64,000 bases of DNA from Candidatus Mycalebacterium zealandia (GCA_014075295.1 CP046180.1:434001-498000), one strand, 5' to 3'. Counted from the first letter of the stretch, positions 9,086 to 20,739 are shown. Translations and numbers: made by a program. Notes: a model not told the origin generated them from the sequence alone.

Positions 9086-10782
9086 GCATTGCGCGCGTGG
9101 CTCTGTGCCAGATGAACTGCCGGGTGGGCGATATCAGCGGCAACGTTTCAAAGGTTAAACGCCAAACTGAAAAAGCGCTTGCCGCCGGCGCCGATGTCAT
9201 TTGCTTTCCCGAACTCACCGTTTGCGGATATCCGCCCGAAGACCTGCTTCTCAAACCCGGATTTACGGACAAAAATCTCAAAGGGCTTGAGCAAATCGTG
9301 AAGAGCGCCTATCCGCTCACAATTGTCGCGGGTTTTGTGGAGAGGCGCGGAACAAAAAAATCACCCGTTCTTTACAACTCCGCGGCGGTAATATCGGGCG
9401 GAAAAATCGCCGGAATTCACAGAAAAAACCTGCTCCCGAACTACGGTGTTTTTGATGAAAACCGCTATTTCGCACCCGGAGACAAAGCGCCGCTTTTTCA
9501 GAGCGGAGGGTTCGCGATGGGTGTGAGCATCTGCGAAGACATCTGGTTTGAAGGCGGACCCGTGCTTGAGCAGGCGCGGGGCGGCGCGGATTTGATAATC
9601 AACATATCAGCTTCGCCGTATTCAATCGGCAAACCCGCCGCGAGGGAGAAGATGCTTCGCGCGCGGGCGAAAAAAGCCGGCACGGCGCTCGCTTTCTGCA
9701 ACATGACGGGCGGACAGGACGAACTTGTTTTTGACGGACACAGCGCTTTTTTTGATAAAAAAGGAGCCGTAACAGTGAGGGGGGCGGGTTTTCGTGAAGA
9801 TATGATTTTTGCCGATTTTGAAGTTCCCGTGCGCGGGAGAAAACGCCGCGCCGGATACAAAATCAAATCTCCCGTTGTGAAAAAAGTGGCCGCCGTGCTT
9901 CCGCAAATAACGCCTTTTGCCGCTCAAAACGATGAGATTTTTTCCGCCCTTGTTCTCGGCACGCGCGACTATGTTGAAAAAAACGGCTTTGAGACTGTTG
10001 TAATAGGTCTTTCGGGAGGTATTGACTCCGCCCTTGTCGCCGCGGTTGCGGTTGAGGCTTTGGGTCCTGAAAGGGTGGTCGCGGTGAATATGCCGTCCAT
10101 TTTCAGTTCAAAATCCGGCATAAAAGACTCTCAAACCCTCGCCGCGAATCTGGGAGTTGGGTTTCGCTCCGTTCCAATTGACGGAATCGTTTCCTCCTAC
10201 GAAAAACACGCGCCGGAGCCGTTCAAACTCCGCGTGGGCGAAAAGTCAAGCACAGCGCTTGAAAACATACAGGCGCGCGCGCGCGGCAACATTCTCATGG
10301 CATTTTCAAACCGTTTCGGCTGGCTTGTTCTCACAACCGGAAACAAAAGCGAGGTAAGCGTCGGGTATTCCACTCTATATGGCGACACTGCGGGCGGCTT
10401 TGCCGTCATAAAGGATGTGAAGAAAACCCTTGTTTACGAACTGTCGCGCCACTACAACAAAAAGCGCGGTTTTGACGCGGTTCCGAAGACGGTTATTGAA
10501 AAACCCCCGTCCGCCGAACTCAAACCGAACCAGCTTGATTCGGACAGTCTGCCGCCGTATGACGTTCTGGACGAGATTTTGAAACACTATGTTGAGAATG
10601 ATAAAAGCGTTGCCGAAGTGATTTCCCTTTCCGGCGCGTCCGCGCGCGCAGTGCGCAAGATAGTTGACCTTGTTGACCGCAACGAATACAAAAGGCGGCA
10701 GACCCCTCCGGGCGTCAAACTGACCGACAAAGCGTTCGGCAAAGACCGGCGTATGCCCATCACGAACTTTTACCGAAACTAA
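9082..10782 (+). CDS. nadE: Glutamine-dependent NAD+ synthetase
   Basis: Converts nicotinic acid adenine dinucleotide to NAD+ with ammonia from glutamine. 566 aa, two domains. The N-terminal nitrilase/glutaminase domain has the triad Glu (CFPELTVCGYPPEDL), Lys (HRKNLLPNYGVFDE) and Cys (GVSICEDIWF, near residue 150). The C-terminal synthetase has the PP-loop VIGLSGGIDSALVA near 312 and TTGNKSEVSVGY. Start ATG overlaps the thiI stop. A terminator follows. Confidence 0.96.
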   Translation: MSIARVALCQMNCRVGDISGNVSKVKRQTEKALAAGADVICFPELTVCGYPPEDLLLKPGFTDKNLKGLEQIVKSAYPLTIVAGFVERRGTKKSPVLYNSAAVISGGKIAGIHRKNLLPNYGVFDENRYFAPGDKAPLFQSGGFAMGVSICEDIWFEGGPVLEQARGGADLIINISASPYSIGKPAAREKMLRARAKKAGTALAFCNMTGGQDELVFDGHSAFFDKKGAVTVRGAGFREDMIFADFEVPVRGRKRRAGYKIKSPVVKKVAAVLPQITPFAAQNDEIFSALVLGTRDYVEKNGFETVVIGLSGGIDSALVAAVAVEALGPERVVAVNMPSIFSSKSGIKDSQTLAANLGVGFRSVPIDGIVSSYEKHAPEPFKLRVGEKSSTALENIQARARGNILMAFSNRFGWLVLTTGNKSEVSVGYSTLYGDTAGGFAVIKDVKKTLVYELSRHYNKKRGFDAVPKTVIEKPPSAELKPNQLDSDSLPPYDVLDEILKHYVENDKSVAEVISLSGASARAVRKIVDLVDRNEYKRRQTPPGVKLTDKAFGKDRRMPITNFYRN

Positions 10783-10797
10783 TTTGTCCGCGCTCCG

Positions 10798-10820
10798 CGC
10801 CTTTGAAAAGGGCGTTTTTT
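10798..10820 (+). terminator. Rho-independent terminator after nadE
   Basis: CGCCTTT pairs with AAGGGCG across a GAA loop (one G-T pair) and is followed by six T, 16 bases after the nadE stop. Confidence 0.7.
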
Positions 10821-10911
10821 CTGTTACCCTTCAGGTCGGGGTTACCGTCGCGGCCTTTATCCGGTTAGTGGCGGAGCCGCGTTGGGTTTCCCCTCAAAAA
10901 AAGGGTGTCTG

Positions 10912-13900
10912 ATGGGTTTTTCTCTTGAAAAACAAGGTCTTTATGACCCCACTCTTGAGCACGACGCTTGCGGAGTGGGATTTGTTGTAAACATAAAAGG
11001 CGCAAAGTCGCATTCAATAGTGGCGGACGCGCTCACGGTTTTGCGCAATCTTGAACATCGGGGAGCGTGCGGATGCGAGCCCGAAACGGGAGACGGCGCG
11101 GGAATTCTGTTTCAGATTCCGCACGCGTTTTTCAGCGGGGTGTGCGCTGAGCAGGGCATTGAACTTCCGGCTCCGGGCGATTACGGAATCTGCATGATGT
11201 TTGCGCCCAAAGATGAAAAACAGCGCACGAAGGTTCTCAAAAAGTTTGAAAAAATTGTCAAAGACCGTGGGCGGAAGTTTCTCTGTTCGCGCGCCGTGCC
11301 GACGGACAACTCTTCGCTCGGCAATACTTCACGGGGTTGTGAGCCGTTTGTGTGTCAGGTGTTCATAGGGCGCGGCTCCGCGGAAAAGGGCGCGGATTTT
11401 GAAAGAGAGCTTTTTATCATAAGAAAAAAGGCGGAAAACCTTATTTCCGCGGACGGGTTTTACATCTCAAGCATTTCGTCAAAAACCATTGTTTACAAGG
11501 GAATGCTGACCACCGGGCAGATATCCTCATACTATCCGGACCTGAATGATGAGCGGGTTGAAAGCGCCATCGCGCTTGTTCATTCGCGTTTCAGCACAAA
11601 CACAACGCCAAGTTGGGACAGGGCGCACCCGTATAGATACGTAATCCACAACGGCGAGATTAACACTCTGCGCGGAAACACCAACTGGATGCTCTCCCGC
11701 CAGCCCATGCTCGGCGGTTCGGGCGGCGCTTTCAGCGAACAGCCCGACGAGATTTTTCCTTTCATTGAGGCCGACCAGAGCGACAGCGCAGCTTTTGACA
11801 ACTGCCTTGAACTTCTTGTGCTTTCGGGGTTCCCGATAGAGCGCGCCGTTATGATGATGGTGCCCGAGCCGTGGCTCAAACACAAAGACATGGATGTGGC
11901 GAAAAAGGCGTTTTACCGCTATCACGGCTGTCTGATGGAGCCGTGGGATGGTCCCGCGTCCATCTGTTTCACCGATGGTGAAAAGGTTGGCGCGGTGCTG
12001 GACAGAAACGGCTTGCGCCCCAGCAGATACTACGTTACAAGCGATGACACGGTTGTTCTTTCGTCCGAGGTTGGAGTTCTGCCGGTTGCGCCTGAAAAGG
12101 TTGTTTACAAAGGGCGTCTTGAACCCGGAAGGATGCTGCTTGTGGACACACGGCAGGCCGGAATTGTTGGCGATGAGGAGATTAAGTCCGCCCTCTCAAA
12201 CGCCGCCCCGTATCCGGACTGGACTGAGAAACACATGAAGAACCTGTCCGACTTCAAAGATGTTCCCCCGCACGGCGGTTTTTCCGGCGAGGAAATTACG
12301 GTTCAGCAGAAGATGTTCGGATACACGTTTGAGGAGATACGGATTTTACTTGAGCCGATGGCGGTAAGCGGCGTTGAAACGGTCGGCGCGATGGGGCGCG
12401 ACGTTCCGCTTGCGGTTCTTTCGCGCAAGCCCAAACTTCTCTACAACTACTTCAATCAGATGTTCGCGCAGGTAACCAACCCGCCAATAGATTCAATCAG
12501 AGAGGAGATAGTAACCGCCTCAAACATCAACCTCGGCGCGATGGGAAACATATTTTCTCCCGCGCCGGACAGCTGCAAAGTGATCCAGCTTGACACTCCC
12601 GTTATTTCAAACGGCGACATGGCGAAGATTAAAAAGATTAAAACCGGAGGGTTCAAGTCGGTCGTTCTTGAAAGTCTTTTTGACCCCGCAAGCGGCGGCA
12701 AAGGGCTTGAATCCGCGCTTGAAAAAATGTTTGCGAAAGCTGATGAAGCCATAAAGAAAGGCGCGAACATACTCGTTATTTCAGACCGCGGCGCGGGCGC
12801 GGGCAAGTGCCCCATACCGGCGCTTCTCGCGGTTGGAGGGCTTCATCACCATCTCATACGCAACGGCAACCGGATGAAGGCGAGCATCACGCTTGAATCG
12901 GGCGAGCCGCGCGAGATTCACCATTTTGCGCTTCTCATCGGCTACGGCGCGAGCGCGGTAAATCCGTATCTGGCTTTTGAGACCATAGAGACGATCATAC
13001 GCGAGGGCAGGATTGAAACCGATGCCGAAACCGCGTTCGCGAACTACATCACCGGGCTCACAAAGGGCGTTATCAAAATCATGTCCAAGATGGGCATATC
13101 CACTATTCAGAGCTATCACGGCGCGCAGATATTTGAAGCGCTGGGGCTTTCCGGGCCGTTTGTGGAAAAGTATTTCACGCGCACGCAGTCGCGCATTGGC
13201 GGAATAGGCATTGACGTTGTCGCCGAAGAGGCGGTGCGGCGTTACCGGGACGCGTTTCCTCAAAGAAGCGAACGAGACGCGCCTCTTGACGAGGGCGGCG
13301 TTTATCAGTGGCGTAGTGACGGCGAGGCGCACATGTATTCCCCGCAGACCGTTCACGCGCTCCAGAGCGCTTGCCGCACGGGCAGTTTTGAGCGTTTTGA
13401 GCGTTTTTCAGAAATGATCGCGGAGGAAGAGCGCAGTATGTTCACGCTCAGGGGAATGATTGACTTCAAATTCGCGAAAAAACCCGTTCCGCTTGACGAG
13501 GTTGAACCGGAGGAGGAAATTCTCAAAAGGTTCAAAACGGGCGCGATGTCATACGGCTCAATAAGTGCTGAAGCGCACGAAAGCCTCGCCGTGGCGATGA
13601 ACAGAATAGGCGGAAAAAGCAACACGGGCGAAGGCGGCGAGGACAAGCGCAGATGGATTCCCGATAAAAACGGCGATTTAAGAAGAAGCGCGATTAAGCA
13701 GGTTGCATCCGGCAGGTTCGGGGTAACGGGGGAGTATCTTGCCAACTCCGATGAGATTCAAATAAAAATGGCGCAGGGAGCGAAACCCGGAGAGGGCGGA
13801 CAGCTTCCGGGCAAAAAAGTTTATCCTTGGATAGCGAAAGTGCGCCTTTCCACCCCCGGAGTGGGGCTTATCTCGCCGCCGCCGCACCATGACATCTATT

Positions 13901-15486
13901 CAATTGAGGATCTTGCCGAATTGATATACGACCTCAAAAACTCAAATCCCGCCGCACGTATCAACGTCAAACTGGTTTCCGAAGCCGGGGTTGGCACAAT
14001 CGCTGCGGGCGTGGCGAAAGGGCACGCGGACGTAATTCTCATAAGCGGAAACGACGGCGGAACCGGCGCGTCTCCGCAGAACAGCATTCAGTACGCCGGT
14101 TTGCCGTGGGAACTCGGCATAAGTGAAACCCACCAGACTCTTCTGCTGAACAATCTCAGAAGCAGGGTCGTTCTTGAAACGGACGGGCAGATGAAAACCG
14201 GCAGAGACATTGTCATAGCCGCGCTTTTGGGCGCTGAGGAATACGGATTTTCAACCGCGCCGCTAATCGCGCTCGGCTGTGTGATGATGAGAGTCTGCCA
14301 TCTGGACACTTGTCCGGTCGGCGTGGCGACTCAAAACCCGGCCTTGCGCGAAAAGTTCACCGGCGACCCCGCACACGCGGTCAATTTTATGCGTTTTGTC
14401 GCGCGGCAGGCGCGGGAGATTATGGCGAAACTCGGTTTCCGCACCGTCAATGAAATGATAGGCAGAACGGACAAACTCCGGAGCGTCAAACTAAAAGGCC
14501 ACTGGAAGGCGGGCGGCGTGAATCTTGACGCCGTTCTGTATTCGCCCGATGTTCCCGACCACTACGGAACCTATCGCAGCATTGAGCAGGACCACGGCAT
14601 AGCGGACTCTCTGGACATGACAAAACTGCTCTCCATTTGCTCTCCGGCAATAGAAAACCGCGAAAAAGTTGAAGCGGACCTTGAAATCAAAAACACAGAC
14701 CGCACGGTCGGCACGATTGTCGGCAACAAAATTTCCGCCGCCTACGGTTCCATGACGCTTGAAGACGACACCGTTACTTTGCGTTTTCGCGGCTCGGCTG
14801 GGCAGAGTTTCGCGGCTTTTGTTCCGCGCGGAATGACGATGCTGCTTGAAGGCGATTCAAACGACTACATAGGCAAAGGGCTTTCAGGCGGAAAAATCGC
14901 GGTGTTTCCGCCGGGGGAATCACCCTTTGTCGCCGAAGACAACATTATAGTCGGCAATGTCGCCTTCTATGGCGCGACCGCGGGCGAGGCTTATATTCGC
15001 GGAATTGCCGGAGAGAGGTTCTGCGTTAGAAACAGCGGCGTGAATGCGGTTGTTGAGGGCGTGGGAGACCACGGTTGCGAATACATGACCGGAGGGCGCG
15101 TGGTGGTTCTGGGGCGCACGGGAAGAAACTTTGCGGCGGGCATGTCGGGCGGGGTTGCCTATGTGTTTGATGAACGGGGCGACTTTGAAAAGAAAAACTG
15201 CAACACTCAGGCGGTCAGCGTTGAGGGGCTTGATTCCGATGACGAGCGGGAGCTCAAAACAATGATTATGCGCCATTTTCAATACACTTCCAGTGCGGTC
15301 GCGGAAAGGATTTTGAACGACTGGGAGAGCGGACGCGCGAAATTCGTCAAGGTTATGCCCAATGATTACAAGCGTATGCTTGAGTCCATAAGCAGGATTG
15401 AGGAGCGCGGGCTCAGCGGAGACGAGGCGCTCATGATGGCGTTTGAGGAAAACATTAAAGACTCTGCACGCGTGGGCGGTAATTAG
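10912..15486 (+). CDS. gltB: Glutamate synthase (NADPH) large subunit
   Basis: Transfers the glutamine amide to 2-oxoglutarate, giving two glutamates. 1524 aa from ATG 10912, chosen because AAGGGTG precedes it; an ATG ten codons upstream has no ribosome site. The glutaminase nucleophile is Cys20 in HDACGVGF, so about 19 residues would be removed to free it, as in other GltB proteins. Downstream are the central domain, the FMN/2-oxoglutarate synthase domain ([22 protein letters not shown]), the [3Fe-4S] cysteines in [16 protein letters not shown] near residue 1122, and the C-terminal GXGXG helix domain ([20 protein letters not shown]). Followed by gltD after 9 bases. Confidence 0.97.
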   Translation: MGFSLEKQGLYDPTLEHDACGVGFVVNIKGAKSHSIVADALTVLRNLEHRGACGCEPETGDGAGILFQIPHAFFSGVCAEQGIELPAPGDYGICMMFAPKDEKQRTKVLKKFEKIVKDRGRKFLCSRAVPTDNSSLGNTSRGCEPFVCQVFIGRGSAEKGADFERELFIIRKKAENLISADGFYISSISSKTIVYKGMLTTGQISSYYPDLNDERVESAIALVHSRFSTNTTPSWDRAHPYRYVIHNGEINTLRGNTNWMLSRQPMLGGSGGAFSEQPDEIFPFIEADQSDSAAFDNCLELLVLSGFPIERAVMMMVPEPWLKHKDMDVAKKAFYRYHGCLMEPWDGPASICFTDGEKVGAVLDRNGLRPSRYYVTSDDTVVLSSEVGVLPVAPEKVVYKGRLEPGRMLLVDTRQAGIVGDEEIKSALSNAAPYPDWTEKHMKNLSDFKDVPPHGGFSGEEITVQQKMFGYTFEEIRILLEPMAVSGVETVGAMGRDVPLAVLSRKPKLLYNYFNQMFAQVTNPPIDSIREEIVTASNINLGAMGNIFSPAPDSCKVIQLDTPVISNGDMAKIKKIKTGGFKSVVLESLFDPASGGKGLESALEKMFAKADEAIKKGANILVISDRGAGAGKCPIPALLAVGGLHHHLIRNGNRMKASITLESGEPREIHHFALLIGYGASAVNPYLAFETIETIIREGRIETDAETAFANYITGLTKGVIKIMSKMGISTIQSYHGAQIFEALGLSGPFVEKYFTRTQSRIGGIGIDVVAEEAVRRYRDAFPQRSERDAPLDEGGVYQWRSDGEAHMYSPQTVHALQSACRTGSFERFERFSEMIAEEERSMFTLRGMIDFKFAKKPVPLDEVEPEEEILKRFKTGAMSYGSISAEAHESLAVAMNRIGGKSNTGEGGEDKRRWIPDKNGDLRRSAIKQVASGRFGVTGEYLANSDEIQIKMAQGAKPGEGGQLPGKKVYPWIAKVRLSTPGVGLISPPPHHDIYSIEDLAELIYDLKNSNPAARINVKLVSEAGVGTIAAGVAKGHADVILISGNDGGTGASPQNSIQYAGLPWELGISETHQTLLLNNLRSRVVLETDGQMKTGRDIVIAALLGAEEYGFSTAPLIALGCVMMRVCHLDTCPVGVATQNPALREKFTGDPAHAVNFMRFVARQAREIMAKLGFRTVNEMIGRTDKLRSVKLKGHWKAGGVNLDAVLYSPDVPDHYGTYRSIEQDHGIADSLDMTKLLSICSPAIENREKVEADLEIKNTDRTVGTIVGNKISAAYGSMTLEDDTVTLRFRGSAGQSFAAFVPRGMTMLLEGDSNDYIGKGLSGGKIAVFPPGESPFVAEDNIIVGNVAFYGATAGEAYIRGIAGERFCVRNSGVNAVVEGVGDHGCEYMTGGRVVVLGRTGRNFAAGMSGGVAYVFDERGDFEKKNCNTQAVSVEGLDSDDERELKTMIMRHFQYTSSAVAERILNDWESGRAKFVKVMPNDYKRMLESISRIEERGLSGDEALMMAFEENIKDSARVGGN

Positions 15487-15495
15487 GGAGATTAT

Positions 15496-16977
15496 ATGGG
15501 CAACCCGACCGGATTTATGCGCTACGACAGGCGGCTCGGCAAAGACCGCGACCCGTCAAAAAGAATTGCGGACTGGGGAGAGTTCCACGGGCATCTCTCC
15601 GAAAAAGATCTCGGCGTTCAGGGCTCAAGATGCATGGACTGCGGAGTTCCGTTCTGCCAAACGGGCGACATGCTTGCCGGAATGGCAACCGGATGTCCGA
15701 TTCACAACCTTATTCCCGAATGGAACGACCTGATTTACAGAGGGCGCTGGCGCGAAGCGCTTGACCGTCTGCACAAAACCAACAACTTTCCCGAATTCAC
15801 CGGAAGGGTTTGCCCCGCGCCGTGCGAGGGCTCATGCGTTCTGGGCATAAACGAGCCGCCCGTAACGATAAAATCCATAGAGTGCGCCATTGTGGACAGG
15901 GGGTTTGAAGAGGGCTGGATAGTTCCCGTTCCTCCCGCTTCCAGAACCGGCAAAAAAGTCGCCGTTGTGGGTTCGGGTCCCGCGGGGCTCGCGTGCGCGG
16001 CGCAACTGAACAAAGCCGGTCACACGGTTGTCGTCTATGAGAGGGACGACCGGGTTGGCGGACTTTTGATGTATGGCATTCCTAATCCGCATCTTGACAA
16101 AGCGGTTGTTGAGAGAAGGGTTGAGATTTTGAGACGCGAGGGCGTTGAGTTTCTCGTTAACACCGAGATTGGAAAGGACATCGCTCCCGATAAACTTTTG
16201 AAATCAAATGACGCGGTTGTTCTGTGTTGCGGAGCGACCCGCGCGCGAGACCTTGAAGTTCCCGGCAGGGATTCCGAAGGGGTTTATTTCGCGATGGAAT
16301 ACTTGCGGGAGAATACGAAAAAACTGCTTGATTCAAACTTCAAAAAAACGGGCGCGATATCGGCGAAAAATGCCGATGTAATTGTTCTCGGCGGCGGAGA
16401 CACGGGAACGGACTGCGTGGCGACCGCAATGAGGCACGGATGCAAAAGTCTTTTACAGTTTGAAATTCTTCCCCGTCCGCCCGAAGGCAGAGAGGCGGGC
16501 AATCCGTGGCCCCAGTGGCCCCGCGTTTACAACATTGACTACGGTCAGGAGGAGGCGATGGCGGTTTTCGGGGACGACCCGCGCAAATATCAGGTTCTTA
16601 CAAAAAGCATTGAGACTGACGATAACGGAAAAGTTAAGGGGCTAAGCACCGTGCGGATTGAGTGGAAAAACAAAGACGGGCGGATGTCCATTGAGGAACA
16701 GCCTGGCACGGAGCAGTTCTGGCCCGCGCAGATTGTTCTGCTGGCTCTGGGATTTCTGGGTCCCGAACAGGGAATTATTGATAAGATGGGTCTTGCCGGC
16801 GATGAGCGTTCAAACATAAAAGCCGAATACGGCGATTACCGCACAAATGTTGAAAAGGTTTTTGCCGCCGGAGACGCGAGAAGGGGGCAGAGTCTTGTGG
16901 TTTGGGCGATAAACGAAGGGCGCGAAGCCGCCAGAGAGTGTGACCGTTTTCTTATGGGTGAAACGGAACTTCCCTGA
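15496..16977 (+). CDS. gltD: Glutamate synthase (NADPH) small subunit
   Basis: Passes electrons from NADPH through FAD and two [4Fe-4S] clusters to GltB. 493 aa. The N-terminal cluster domain has [12 protein letters not shown] and GCPIHN, then [12 protein letters not shown]. The FAD site is [10 protein letters not shown] near residue 160 and the NADPH site [10 protein letters not shown] near 298. GGAG lies just before the ATG. The TGA overlaps the tyrS ATG by one base (TGATG). Confidence 0.96.
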   Translation: MGNPTGFMRYDRRLGKDRDPSKRIADWGEFHGHLSEKDLGVQGSRCMDCGVPFCQTGDMLAGMATGCPIHNLIPEWNDLIYRGRWREALDRLHKTNNFPEFTGRVCPAPCEGSCVLGINEPPVTIKSIECAIVDRGFEEGWIVPVPPASRTGKKVAVVGSGPAGLACAAQLNKAGHTVVVYERDDRVGGLLMYGIPNPHLDKAVVERRVEILRREGVEFLVNTEIGKDIAPDKLLKSNDAVVLCCGATRARDLEVPGRDSEGVYFAMEYLRENTKKLLDSNFKKTGAISAKNADVIVLGGGDTGTDCVATAMRHGCKSLLQFEILPRPPEGREAGNPWPQWPRVYNIDYGQEEAMAVFGDDPRKYQVLTKSIETDDNGKVKGLSTVRIEWKNKDGRMSIEEQPGTEQFWPAQIVLLALGFLGPEQGIIDKMGLAGDERSNIKAEYGDYRTNVEKVFAAGDARRGQSLVVWAINEGREAARECDRFLMGETELP

Positions 16978-18161
16978 TGAAAGACCCGAAACAGCAACTG
17001 GAGATTATCAAAAAGGGGGCGGACGGGCTTGTTTCGGATTCGGAACTTCTTGAAAAACTGAAGAAGGGAAAACCGCTTCGCGTTAAAGCCGGTTTTGACC
17101 CGACCGCGCCCGACCTGCATCTGGGGCACTGCGTTCTTTTGCGCAAACTGCGCGATTTTCAGGATTTGGGGCACACGGTTGTTTTTCTCATCGGCGATTT
17201 TACGGCGCAAATAGGCGATCCCAGCGGCAGAACCGATGAGCGTCCTCTGCTGTCGCCCGCGGATATAAAGAAAAACGCGAAAACATACGAAGGACAGGTT
17301 TTTCCAATTCTGGATAAAAAGCGCACCGAAGTGCGTTTTAATTCCCAATGGCACGCAAAAATGAACTCTGCGGAACTTTTGCGCCTCGCGGGTATGGCAA
17401 ATGTCGCCAATCTGCTTGAAAGGGACGATTTTAAAACCCGTTACAAGAGCGGCGCGCCGATTTCAGTGAAAGAGTTTCTCTATCCGCTTATTCAGGCATA
17501 CGATTCGGTCGCCTTGAAAGCCGATGTGGAGATAGGCGGAACCGACCAGACTTTCAACCTTCTGCTCGGCAGAGAGGTTCAGAAACGTTCGGGACAGCCC
17601 CAACAGGCGACTTTGTTTCTTCCAATTCTTGAAGGGCTTGACGGCGTGAACAAAATGTCAAAATCGCTCGGCAACTACATAGCCGTAAAAGACACGCCCG
17701 AAGATGTTTTTGCCAAGGTTATGTCGGTTTCCGATAAATTGATGTGGAGATATTACGAACTTTTGAGTGCGAAAACCCCGGCGGAGATTAAAAAACTCAA
17801 AAAATCTCATCCGATGGACGCGAAAAGGGCGCTCGCGTTTGAAATAACTGCGTGGCTGAACAATGAGAAAAAAGCGGAAAAAGCGCAAAATGCGTTTTCC
17901 GGAAAGTTTTCAAAAAGGGAATTCCCCTCTGATGCGAAGAAAAAAACCGTCCAAAAGGCGAAAGTAAAAACCGTTCTTAATTTTGTGTCCGAGGTTTCCA
18001 CATCGCTTAAAAGCAGAGCGGAAGCGAAACGGCTTATTGCACAGGGCGGACTTACAATAAACGGCGAGAAATACACGGACATTGCCGCAAAACTGCCGAA
18101 AGGCAACGATTTTGAAGTGAAGATAGGGAAGAAGGAGTTTGTGAGGGTTAGGGTGGGGTGA
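16977..18161 (+). CDS. tyrS: Tyrosyl-tRNA synthetase
   Basis: Class I aminoacyl-tRNA synthetase charging tRNA-Tyr. 394 aa. The HIGH box is HLGH near residue 47, the KMSKS box is NKMSKSLGN near 225, and a C-terminal S4 RNA-binding domain begins near 335 ([18 protein letters not shown]). The spacing and length fit the shorter TyrZ-like bacterial type. Co-transcribed with gltBD. Its TGA overlaps the GTG of the first gene of a foreign-looking module. Confidence 0.95.
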   Translation: MKDPKQQLEIIKKGADGLVSDSELLEKLKKGKPLRVKAGFDPTAPDLHLGHCVLLRKLRDFQDLGHTVVFLIGDFTAQIGDPSGRTDERPLLSPADIKKNAKTYEGQVFPILDKKRTEVRFNSQWHAKMNSAELLRLAGMANVANLLERDDFKTRYKSGAPISVKEFLYPLIQAYDSVALKADVEIGGTDQTFNLLLGREVQKRSGQPQQATLFLPILEGLDGVNKMSKSLGNYIAVKDTPEDVFAKVMSVSDKLMWRYYELLSAKTPAEIKKLKKSHPMDAKRALAFEITAWLNNEKKAEKAQNAFSGKFSKREFPSDAKKKTVQKAKVKTVLNFVSEVSTSLKSRAEAKRLIAQGGLTINGEKYTDIAAKLPKGNDFEVKIGKKEFVRVRVG

Positions 18162-19147
18162 AGACATTAAATCACAATTTGCATCAAGCCAAAAGGAATA
18201 AAAAAGATGAGTTTTATACCCAGATTGAGGATATTGAAAGAGAGCTGAAACATTATAAGAAGCACTTGAAGGGCAAGGTGGTTTATTGCAATTGCGATGA
18301 CCCAAGAGTGAGCAATTTTTTTCATTATTTTTCTTACAACTTTGAAAAATTAGGGTTGAAAAAACTGATAGCAACCTGCTACAAAAATCAGGATATGGAT
18401 TTGTTTAGCCGTCATGACTCTGACCGAGCGATTTATTTGGAGTATGAAGGGGATAAGAACAACAACAAAATCCCCGATACTGAAGAAATTGAAGTTAAGC
18501 ACCTAAAGGGTGATGGGGATTTTCGCAGTGAAGAGTGTATTGACCTCCTAAAGCAAGCCGATATTGTCGTTACTAATCCGCCCTTTTCTCTCTTTAGGAA
18601 ATACATTGCCCAATTGATTGAATACGACAAGAAATTTTTGATTGTCGGTGACCAAAACGCTATCACTTACAAGGAAATTTTCCCACTTATCAACCAAAAT
18701 AAATTGTGGTTAGGGTGTGATAATGGGGGTACAAAATGGTTTCAAGTACCTGATGATTACGATATTAAAACGGAGTCACGCAAAAAAATAGAGAATGGCA
18801 TTAAGTATTTTAGCAAAGGGAGCATAAATTGGTTTACCAATTTCGACCATGAAAAACGTCACGAAGAGTTAATCCTTTACAAAACTTATAACCCCGAAGA
18901 GTATCCACACTACGACAACTATGACGCTATCAATGTGGATAAAGTCCAAGAGATTCCGAAAGATTATGACGGAGCAATGGGGGTACCCATCACATTTTTG
19001 GATAAACACAACCCCAACCAGTTTGAAATATTGGGAATTGATAGAGTTCTGGTGAAAGAAAGAACAGGAAGAGTCAGCCGTTTTATGATTGGAAACAAAG
19101 AGATTTATGCTCGTATTGTTATCAAAAACAAAAAACCAAAGGCTTAA
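18158..19147 (+). CDS. EcoRI-type adenine-specific DNA methyltransferase
   Basis: Predicted N6-adenine methyltransferase of the M.EcoRI family. 329 aa. It has the family N-terminal DEFYTQIEDIERELKHY, a SAM-site region VVYCNCDDPRVSNFF and the catalytic motif TNPPFSLF near residue 139, followed by FLIVGDQNAITYKE. The start is GTG at 18158, overlapping the tyrS TGA (GTGA); the family N-terminus fits this start. Its base composition is visibly A+T-richer than the genes to the left, indicating transfer. No promoter is visible, so it probably relies on the gltB-gltD-tyrS transcript. The partner is the DUF262-HNH gene two bases downstream. The recognition site cannot be read from sequence. Confidence 0.88.
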   Translation: MKTLNHNLHQAKRNKKDEFYTQIEDIERELKHYKKHLKGKVVYCNCDDPRVSNFFHYFSYNFEKLGLKKLIATCYKNQDMDLFSRHDSDRAIYLEYEGDKNNNKIPDTEEIEVKHLKGDGDFRSEECIDLLKQADIVVTNPPFSLFRKYIAQLIEYDKKFLIVGDQNAITYKEIFPLINQNKLWLGCDNGGTKWFQVPDDYDIKTESRKKIENGIKYFSKGSINWFTNFDHEKRHEELILYKTYNPEEYPHYDNYDAINVDKVQEIPKDYDGAMGVPITFLDKHNPNQFEILGIDRVLVKERTGRVSRFMIGNKEIYARIVIKNKKPKA

Positions 19148-19149
19148 TT

Positions 19150-20235
19150 ATGGATATAGAACTCAAAGAAATAACAGTCCGCGATTTGGTGGCAGGCTAC
19201 GAAGACGATGGAGAAGGCGGTGTTCGTGGTTATGGTGGCAAGTTAGATATCCGTCCCCCTTATCAAAGGGAATTTGTTTATAAGGATGAACAAAGAGAGG
19301 CGGTGATTGATACACTGACTCAAGGTTTTCCGCTCAATGTAATGTATTGGTCGGTCAGAGATAATGACAATTTTGAGATTATTGACGGACAACAACGCAC
19401 AATTTCAATTTGTCAGTATGTTGAGGGTGATTTTTCTTATAAGGGAAGATTCTTCCATAATCTACAAGATGACGAAAAAGAAAAAATCTTAGATTATGAA
19501 CTGATGGTTTATCAGTGTACTGGCACGGATAGTGAAAGGCTTGCGTGGTTCAAAACCATCAATATCGCCGGTATAAAACTGACGGATCAAGAACTCAGAA
19601 ATGCGGTTTATGCTGGCTCTTGGGTTTCTGATGCCAAACGCTATTTTAGCAAGGTGAGTGGTCCCGCCCATGGCAAAGGCAGTAAGTATTTAAGTGGCGA
19701 AGCAAATCGGCAAGAGTATTTAGAAACTGTCATCAAATGGATGAAAGATGAAGAATCCATAGAAGAATATATGGCGAAATGCCAACACAATGAAAGTGCC
19801 GAACCACTATGGGAATATTTTGAACAGGTCATTGATTGGACGGAAGGTACATTCACGAAATACCGCAGGGAAATGAAAGGGCTAGGGTGGGGATTGCTCT
19901 ATAATGAGCATAAAGACAAAAAACTCAATTCCGAAGAACTAGAAAAAGAAATTGCCAACCTCATGGAAGACGAAGAGATACAGAGAAAGAAAGGCATTTA
20001 TGAGTATTTGCTAACAGGAAAAGAAAAACACCTTAATCTGCGTAGCTTTGACGATAAGCAAAAACGCATCGCTTACGAAAGGCAAAAGGGCAAATGCGGA
20101 GAATGCGGAGAGGCGTTTGATATCAGCAATATGCACGCCGACCATATCGACCCTTGGAGCAAAGGGGGCAAGACGGAACAAAAAAATTGCCAGATGCTTT
20201 GTCGTGATTGTAATTTGGCAAAGTCCGACAAGTAG
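19150..20235 (+). CDS. DUF262 (ParB/GmrS-like) - HNH nuclease fusion
   Basis: Probable restriction component. 361 aa. The N-terminal DUF262 domain has RPPYQREFVYKDEQREAVID, IDGQQRTISI near residue 77 (the nucleotide-binding DGQQR signature) and INIAGIKLTDQELRNAVYAG. A helical middle leads to a C-terminal HNH nuclease from about 313, with CGECG, the catalytic HADHIDPWSKGG, then CQMLCRDCNLAKSD: paired zinc cysteines and H-H-N residues all intact. It starts two bases after the methyltransferase stop, so the two are a unit. Known DUF262/HNH proteins include the GmrSD/BrxU type IV enzymes that cut modified DNA. Pairing with an EcoRI-type methyltransferase suggests instead, or in addition, a type II-like system (inference). 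Confidence 0.85.
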   Translation: MDIELKEITVRDLVAGYEDDGEGGVRGYGGKLDIRPPYQREFVYKDEQREAVIDTLTQGFPLNVMYWSVRDNDNFEIIDGQQRTISICQYVEGDFSYKGRFFHNLQDDEKEKILDYELMVYQCTGTDSERLAWFKTINIAGIKLTDQELRNAVYAGSWVSDAKRYFSKVSGPAHGKGSKYLSGEANRQEYLETVIKWMKDEESIEEYMAKCQHNESAEPLWEYFEQVIDWTEGTFTKYRREMKGLGWGLLYNEHKDKKLNSEELEKEIANLMEDEEIQRKKGIYEYLLTGKEKHLNLRSFDDKQKRIAYERQKGKCGECGEAFDISNMHADHIDPWSKGGKTEQKNCQMLCRDCNLAKSDK

Positions 20236-20286
20236 GGGCTAGACTTTAATCTCTTTGGTTTTGAGGGCAGTTTCTAGTTTTTCAAC

Positions 20287-20709
20287 ATGATACCTCTTAA
20301 CGCAATCGGTTTGCTTTTAGATATTTTTGGAGTGTTCTTTATTGGTTGGTCTTTCTTTTATGAGTTTGATTGGAAAACCCTAACGAGAAAGAGGCGTAAA
20401 ACACAATCGACGGGATCTACTGCGAGCATTTCTCAATATGAAAACATTCCCTCATACCTTGATGGAATTCTTGGCACAGTCATTTTGTTATTGGGTCTTA
20501 TAATTCAGATTGTCGGAGTTTGGAATAACAAGGAAGTTTCGTTGCTTTGGTTACTATCTTTCCTTCCGCTTATCGTTTTCTCGGTTTTCTACTTCTACAC
20601 ATTAAGGAGAGAATTTGCGGATAGGTGGATTAAAAGGACTCTGCGCAAGAATCAAGAAGCAATGGCAGAGTATTGTAAAAAAGAGCAAGAACGAAACAGT
20701 AAGAAGTAA
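20287..20709 (+). CDS. Small membrane protein of unknown function
   Basis: 140 aa, not recognised. Three hydrophobic helices are visible (about 5-23, 60-77 and 85-103), with a basic loop after the first (KTLTRKRRKTQ) and a charged C-terminal tail rich in Lys, Arg and Glu. It follows the DUF262-HNH gene by 51 bases, shares its A+T-rich composition and is probably part of the same acquired block. No clear ribosome site precedes the ATG. A link to the restriction module is possible but not shown. Confidence 0.6.
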   Translation: MIPLNAIGLLLDIFGVFFIGWSFFYEFDWKTLTRKRRKTQSTGSTASISQYENIPSYLDGILGTVILLLGLIIQIVGVWNNKEVSLLWLLSFLPLIVFSVFYFYTLRREFADRWIKRTLRKNQEAMAEYCKKEQERNSKK

Positions 20710-20739
20710 TGGGTTGCACAGATACTTGAGAGAGCAGTC

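Noticed and set aside
11527-13745. Long open frames antisense to gltB
   Set aside because: They follow the codon-position bias of gltB, have no ribosome sites and match no family; shadows of a real gene.
16900-17000. T-box leader for tyrS, and likewise for glyQ at 33.7 kb
   Set aside because: tyrS overlaps gltD directly, and no T-box consensus or specifier loop is visible before glyQ.
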